Of a stretch of 12,672 bases of DNA, positions 9,543 through 12,672 are shown piece by piece (the stretch's first letter is position 1; each line of letters starts with the position of its first letter). The notes beneath the pieces are model-generated. The model saw nothing but the letters and a program-made list of their open reading frames with translations. It had not been told where the DNA came from and did not search any database. Made by a program: the position numbers and the translations under genes. Origin of the DNA: Stephanodiscus triporus (Eukaryota; Bacillariophyta; Thalassiosirophyceae; Thalassiosirales; Thalassiosiraceae); contig JALLAZ010000705.1 in NCBI GenBank assembly GCA_036939755.1, positions 1 to 12,672 on the forward strand, in the 5' to 3' direction.

Positions 9543-9738
9543 TTTCATAAGTGTTATGTTTGTATCCGCATAAAAAATAACATCTTTATCAATCTTCTTA
9601 TCCACACCATGCCTCCACCTCTGAGGCTTTACTTTAGCCAGCCCTCGTCTTGCAAACGGCAGAACTACACCGAGTCATGACGGCTGGCTGTTTGTTGTCC
9701 TCCATGGTCAGCTTTAACTTAACCTGGTGTTGGTCAGT
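9543..9738. other. Intergenic gap between convergent 3' ends (DGDG synthase and Tudor-like gene)
   Basis: These 196 nt lie between the stop of the DGDG synthase gene and the stop of the minus-strand Tudor-like gene. They should hold both 3' UTRs. An A-rich segment (9570-9581) lies just after the DGDG synthase stop. A short AGCCAGCC/GGCTGGCT pair (9636-9643 and 9682-9689) could fold but is too weak to call. Confidence 0.5.
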
Positions 9739-11787
9739 CTAACGCCCAGCCGCGGCCTCGCCAACGTCAGTAAGTAAAGAAAGAAAGGGCGAAACAAAGT
9801 GAAGCAGGGAAAAATTAGAGCCAGCCACAGCCTCGTGAACCTCGGCCACATCAACAGAGCCAGACACAGCCTCGCCTGGTTTGGAGGCTTTGATTGTTGA
9901 TGCGGCAATGAGATGCACACTCGCGATGCATTCAGTTTCGGTGGCATAATCGACGTGTTCATCAAATCTGTCCGCAGCATCGAAATCGAGCCGTGCTGCT
10001 GACGATGCACCTTCAAGGGAAGACTCGGCGTCTTGCGGAGCAGTCAAAGCAGTCAGTCGTTGTTTCGCAGGCGCGCCACAGTCCAGATTCTCCTTGCCCA
10101 TGATACGAGCTTGCATGTGAACAATGTCCCTCTTCAGAGTTCTGGCATTCTCTAGCTCCTTATTCATTGATGTGTACTTCCTCGCCAATTCTTCCACCAG
10201 CAGTGCCTGCTTATCACTCAGCTCGATCATGAGACTGATAAGCGTAGCGTTCTCCGTGGTCTTATCTTGAATCAGTACCATGAGCATCTCACGCTGTTGG
10301 GCTGCCTTACGAATGATCTCGATATTGTTTTCCATTCGATGCTGTATCTCAATAAATAAAGATTCTCCTGCCGCCATTGTAGTTCCAGACATACTGATAT
10401 CGGATGAACCGTCTGCCTCCACGCGCGGTGGTGCGACCGTTAGATTGTCGGGCCTGATTTTGAACGAGCCGCCACCATCCTCCAAGCTCACCACGTACCT
10501 ACCCCTAGCGTCGTCGAAGCTCCCCGCAAACCCAATGCGCCCGTTGAGCTCGGGCTTGGCATGCAGCCCACTCACCACGACACTCTTGCCCAACAGTGGT
10601 GCCGCAGATACCGCCTTCTCAGTAGTGGTGGAGGCAGCTTTGTCGTCAGCGGCACCGATGGCTTTCCTCAAGTTGTGAGGAGTTTCGACTTGATTCTTTA
10701 GAGCGGATGTCCCATCTTGAGGCGAGGAAAATTTGTTTATGTCATGTCCTCGATCATCATCCGAGGAAATGCTTTGCTCGCCTACACTTCGCGATACATC
10801 ATCATCTTGCGTTTTGATCACTACATCCAGCCTGCTAGCCGGGGTGTACAAAACGTCCGGGAACCTTTCTTTGACTTCGTATACTTGGACGCCATCAACT
10901 GAGGAAACGCTTTGATCGCTTTCTGCTGAAGATATACTCACTTCGTTGCCTGCAGCCGATCCATCGCAAGGCGTTACAATTACCTCATCCGGCTTCCCTG
11001 CCGGAGCAAATATCGTCGACGGATGATCCGCGGAAGGCGAGGTCTCCGCCCTGACGTCCGGTCCCGTGGACGCGGACGCGGCGTCACCTCTCTCCACCAA
11101 AATACTCAACACTTCTTCATGGGTCAACTCTTCGGCATCCCCATCTTCGTATACGATTTTGTACAGGCTGTACACTTCATCATAACTCTCTACTTCACCA
11201 GCAAAGGGACAAAGGTCACAGCCATCACCTTTGAAAACTTTGCTGACAAGAGCGCCAATCATGTGTTTTGGTTTCATATCTAGTGGACGACGCGATTCTA
11301 CACTGATCACCTCCGCTCCCCTACTGGCGTTTTTACGCTCGTGATCAGCCAAGGACACGCTTTGACCCCCTTCTCCCGATGATGTACCAAACAAACCCGC
11401 TTCATTGTATGGTGTTATTGCCTCATCCAACTTGCCTGCTGGAGCAGCGTACGATTCGTCGGGGAATTTTTCTGTGTCCTCATCGTGATAAACCGATGAA
11501 ACGCTTTGACTCCCCCCCTCTGCCAAAGAAGTAATCATGTCAGGATATGCTTGCTCTGCTTTTTCAAAACTTTCGAGTATCACCGTTGATGAATTCTGTT
11601 TACTCTTGCCGCGAGTTCCATTGGGGGTGATTTGCCGACGTTGTGCAGTTTGGGTGGCGCAATCAACGCGTTCCTTCCGTCGTGTTTTCTTTGGCGCATC
11701 AATAACCATCGATGACGTCTGTTTGAACTTGCCGCGCGTTCGTTTGGCGACGGATCCCTTGCGCGTACGTTTGGGGTTGGATTGCAT
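9739..11787 (-). CDS. Tudor/SH3-like double-barrel coiled-coil protein, probably nuclear
   Basis: Single-exon, 682 residues, ATG at 11787. Residues 5-65 are very basic (KRTRK, KRTRGK, KKTRRKER), a likely nuclear localisation and DNA-contact region. Residues about 176-232 (GALVSKVFKGD, FAGEVESYD, YKIVYEDGDAEELTHEEV) match the small Tudor-like barrel seen in many plant and stramenopile chromatin proteins. Residues about 397-451 (LLGKSVVVSGLHAKPELNGR, then GRYVVSLEDG and IRPDNLTV) match a second SH3-like motif common in algal proteins. Residues about 476-566 are heptad-like and Glu/Lys/Leu-rich, a probable coiled coil for oligomerisation. Between these lie degenerate Ser/Asp-rich repeats. Tudor barrels typically read methylated Lys or Arg; that role here is inferred and the aromatic-cage residues cannot be judged. 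The gene is convergent with the DGDG synthase and is in tandem behind chlorophyll synthase. No orthologue name can be given. Confidence 0.75.
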   Translation of the reverse strand: MQSNPKRTRKGSVAKRTRGKFKQTSSMVIDAPKKTRRKERVDCATQTAQRRQITPNGTRGKSKQNSSTVILESFEKAEQAYPDMITSLAEGGSQSVSSVYHDEDTEKFPDESYAAPAGKLDEAITPYNEAGLFGTSSGEGGQSVSLADHERKNASRGAEVISVESRRPLDMKPKHMIGALVSKVFKGDGCDLCPFAGEVESYDEVYSLYKIVYEDGDAEELTHEEVLSILVERGDAASASTGPDVRAETSPSADHPSTIFAPAGKPDEVIVTPCDGSAAGNEVSISSAESDQSVSSVDGVQVYEVKERFPDVLYTPASRLDVVIKTQDDDVSRSVGEQSISSDDDRGHDINKFSSPQDGTSALKNQVETPHNLRKAIGAADDKAASTTTEKAVSAAPLLGKSVVVSGLHAKPELNGRIGFAGSFDDARGRYVVSLEDGGGSFKIRPDNLTVAPPRVEADGSSDISMSGTTMAAGESLFIEIQHRMENNIEIIRKAAQQREMLMVLIQDKTTENATLISLMIELSDKQALLVEELARKYTSMNKELENARTLKRDIVHMQARIMGKENLDCGAPAKQRLTALTAPQDAESSLEGASSAARLDFDAADRFDEHVDYATETECIASVHLIAASTIKASKPGEAVSGSVDVAEVHEAVAGSNFSLLHFVSPFLSLLTDVGEAAAGR
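9817..9874 (-). repeat. Short coding tandem repeat near the C-terminus of the Tudor-like protein
   Basis: A 19-nt word occurs at 9817-9835 and 9856-9874 with one mismatch and a 39-nt (13-codon) period. It encodes EAVSGS and EAVAGS. Being a multiple of three, it looks like a small in-frame duplication. Confidence 0.7.
10750..11469 (-). repeat. Degenerate protein repeat in the Tudor-like protein (about 3 copies of 40-46 residues)
   Basis: Copies lie at residues about 107-150, 255-300 and 308-346. Each runs through a Phe/Tyr-Ala-Pro-Ala-Gly/Ser-Lys/Arg-Leu/Pro-Asp-Glu/Val-Val/Ala-Ile core (YAAPAGKLDEAIT, FAPAGKPDEVIVT, YTPASRLDVVIKT), then an acidic Ser stretch ending in QSVS or QSIS. The first Tudor-like barrel (residues 176-232) sits between copies 1 and 2, as if inserted into the array. 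The copies differ enough to be old. Confidence 0.65.
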
Positions 11788-12274
11788 TTGGCTTTGTCTG
11801 GTGCAAGGACAGGACGCTGTGAGAACTCATGAGCCTGATGAATGGGGAGTGGAGAATCAGTGCCCTCTGTTCCAGGATTCATTGTACGATACGATGGTTT
11901 ATGACAGTACTAGAGTGTCCAAATCAATCAATTGGGAGGGCTTCCAACATCGCGAACAGGCATGGTGAGAAATGTTGATTGAATTGGACACTCGGGGGAG
12001 TAATACGCAGTATCTCTCTAGATCAATTGAAACTATAATGATACCTCCTCCTCCGCGACGTCTCTGCTCAATAATCAGAAGATTATGTATCAATCCTTGC
12101 TCGTGCATAAATCCACTGCTCGGACATTCCGCGTTTTTCCTTTCGTATCCCGATTCCCTCGCCGAACGTCCGCGATCCCCCCCCCAAAAAAACGGCGAAA
12201 CCGGCGTGCGCACACGATATCCGGATTCCTCTCGTTCCGAACCGAGAAATCCCCCCCACCTCCCCCCTCCCCCA
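11788..12274. other. Non-coding gap between chlorophyll synthase and the Tudor-like gene
   Basis: 487 nt that should hold the 3' UTR of chlorophyll synthase and the promoter and 5' UTR of the Tudor-like gene, both minus strand. Open frames here exist on both strands but overlap each other, are short, and contain nothing recognisable. The stretch holds a 19-bp inverted repeat (11913-11993) and C-rich tracts at 12178-12186 and 12251-12273. Confidence 0.55.
11913..11993. repeat. 19-bp near-perfect inverted repeat (18/19), 43-nt loop
   Basis: GAGTGTCCAAATCAATCAA (11913-11931) pairs with TTGATTGAATTGGACACTC (11975-11993) with a single mismatch. It lies about 125-205 nt upstream of the Tudor-like gene start. 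If transcribed, it would form a strong hairpin on either strand. It could be a regulatory palindrome, a small-RNA precursor or the ends of a tiny inverted-repeat element. No open frame uses it convincingly. Confidence 0.85.
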
Positions 12275-12647
12275 CTAAGCCGTAAAGTCGTGATGGCCGA
12301 GGCAGAGCGCCGTGGCAAGGATCCCGAAGACGAAGAAGGGCTGACTCGACGCCTGGTACTTGACGTCGTTCGCGACCGGATCCGGAAGCAGTAGCGTGGC
12401 CTGGAAGTAAACCTGGGGCAGTATCAGCCCGAGTATGATCGCCGCGTACGTCGTCTCGCCGATGCTGTAGAGGTAGGCGGCGACCCCCAGCTGGGTGAGC
12501 GTGACGGATCCCGCGCATATCCACTTGGCCCCGTCGACGCCGAACGCGACGGGGAGGGAATTGAGTCCCATCTGACGATCTCCCTCGACGGACTTGAAGT
12601 CGTTGACGATGGCGATGCCGAGTCCGGCGATGGAATATAGGATGGGG
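12275..12647 (-). CDS. chlG: Chlorophyll synthase, C-terminal exon (partial, runs off the window)
   Basis: UbiA-family membrane prenyltransferase that attaches the phytyl or geranylgeranyl chain to chlorophyllide in the thylakoid, the last step of chlorophyll a synthesis. The exon encodes PILYSIAGLGIAIVNDFKSV, then EGDRQMGLNSLPVAFG, KWICAG, PQVYFQ, DPVANDVKYQASSQPFFVFG and ends LGHHDFTA with stop TAG at 12275-12277. The second Asp-rich motif of the family (NDFKSVEGDR) and the strongly conserved DVKYQAS-QPFF segment are both present and intact. About three membrane helices are visible. The exon probably starts at 12647 after a C-rich tract and AACAG splice acceptor, because the 25 nt further upstream stay open but encode SPPAKTNS, unlike the family. 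The catalytic first Asp motif and the plastid-targeting region lie outside the window. Confidence 0.9.
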
Positions 12648-12672
12648 CTGTTCGTTTTTGCCGGGGGGGAGG

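Noticed and set aside
9636..9689. AGCCAGCC/GGCTGGCT pair as a terminator hairpin
   Set aside because: Only 8 bp with a 38-nt loop, and eukaryotic genes do not use such terminators.
6598..11894. GTACGATACGA present both in the divergent promoter (6598-6608) and upstream of the Tudor-like gene (11884-11894)
   Set aside because: An 11-base match is expected many times by chance in a window of this length.
11899..12524. Open frames on both strands between and across the chlorophyll synthase 3' end
   Set aside because: They are mutually overlapping, low in complexity, and shadow the chlG frame where they cross it.
1..12672. tRNA genes, CRISPR array, transposase or viral genes
   Set aside because: No cloverleaf T-loop consensus in a foldable context, no spaced direct-repeat array, and no transposase or viral-type domain in any frame read.

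Overview
The window is nuclear DNA of a eukaryotic alga with a secondary plastid, most likely a diatom (probably centric). Four points support this: short GT-AG introns (about 78-214 nt) that split reading frames cleanly; plastid-lipid and chlorophyll enzymes encoded in the nucleus; a FIG4-type SAC phosphatase loaded with homopolymeric Gln/Ser/Gly/Asp/Pro tracts; and a compact layout with very short intergenic gaps. The species cannot be named from sequence alone. There are five protein genes. I see no tRNA, rRNA, transposon or CRISPR array.

Layout: (1) 122-1240, plus strand, three exons: a probable plastid-targeted protein with a NifU-C-like fold that lacks the NifU cysteines. (2) 1310-5983, minus strand, two exons, convergent with gene 1: a FIG4/SAC-domain phosphoinositide phosphatase of about 1,530 residues. 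Its N-terminus is unresolved because a 15-base homopolymer separates the catalytic frame from a low-complexity frame that opens at 6365. (3) 6366-6810: an AT-richer divergent promoter with a 15-bp perfect inverted repeat. (4) 6811-9542, plus strand, six exons: a digalactosyldiacylglycerol synthase of 759 residues. (5) 9739-11787, minus strand: a single-exon protein with two small Tudor/SH3-like barrels, a coiled coil and degenerate internal repeats. (6) 11788-12274: a non-coding gap with a 19-bp near-perfect inverted repeat. (7) 12275 to the window edge, minus strand: the C-terminal exon of chlorophyll synthase.

The exon structures were worked out by hand. Every proposed junction is GT-AG, keeps the frame and restores continuity of recognisable family motifs, so genes 2, 4 and 5 (FIG4, DGD, ChlG) are firm and the exon structure of gene 1 is nearly so. 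Three of the five genes (NifU-like, DGDG synthase, chlorophyll synthase) probably serve the plastid or thylakoid. FIG4 acts in endolysosomal PI(3,5)P2 turnover and the Tudor-like protein is probably nuclear. These are ordinary neighbours rather than an operon-like system, and I found no convincing new multi-gene system. The points most worth a second look are the cysteine-less NifU-like protein, the roughly 220-residue disordered insertion inside the FIG4 SAC domain, the frame conflict at the FIG4 N-terminus, the two inverted repeats in non-coding DNA, and the repeat-built Tudor-like protein.
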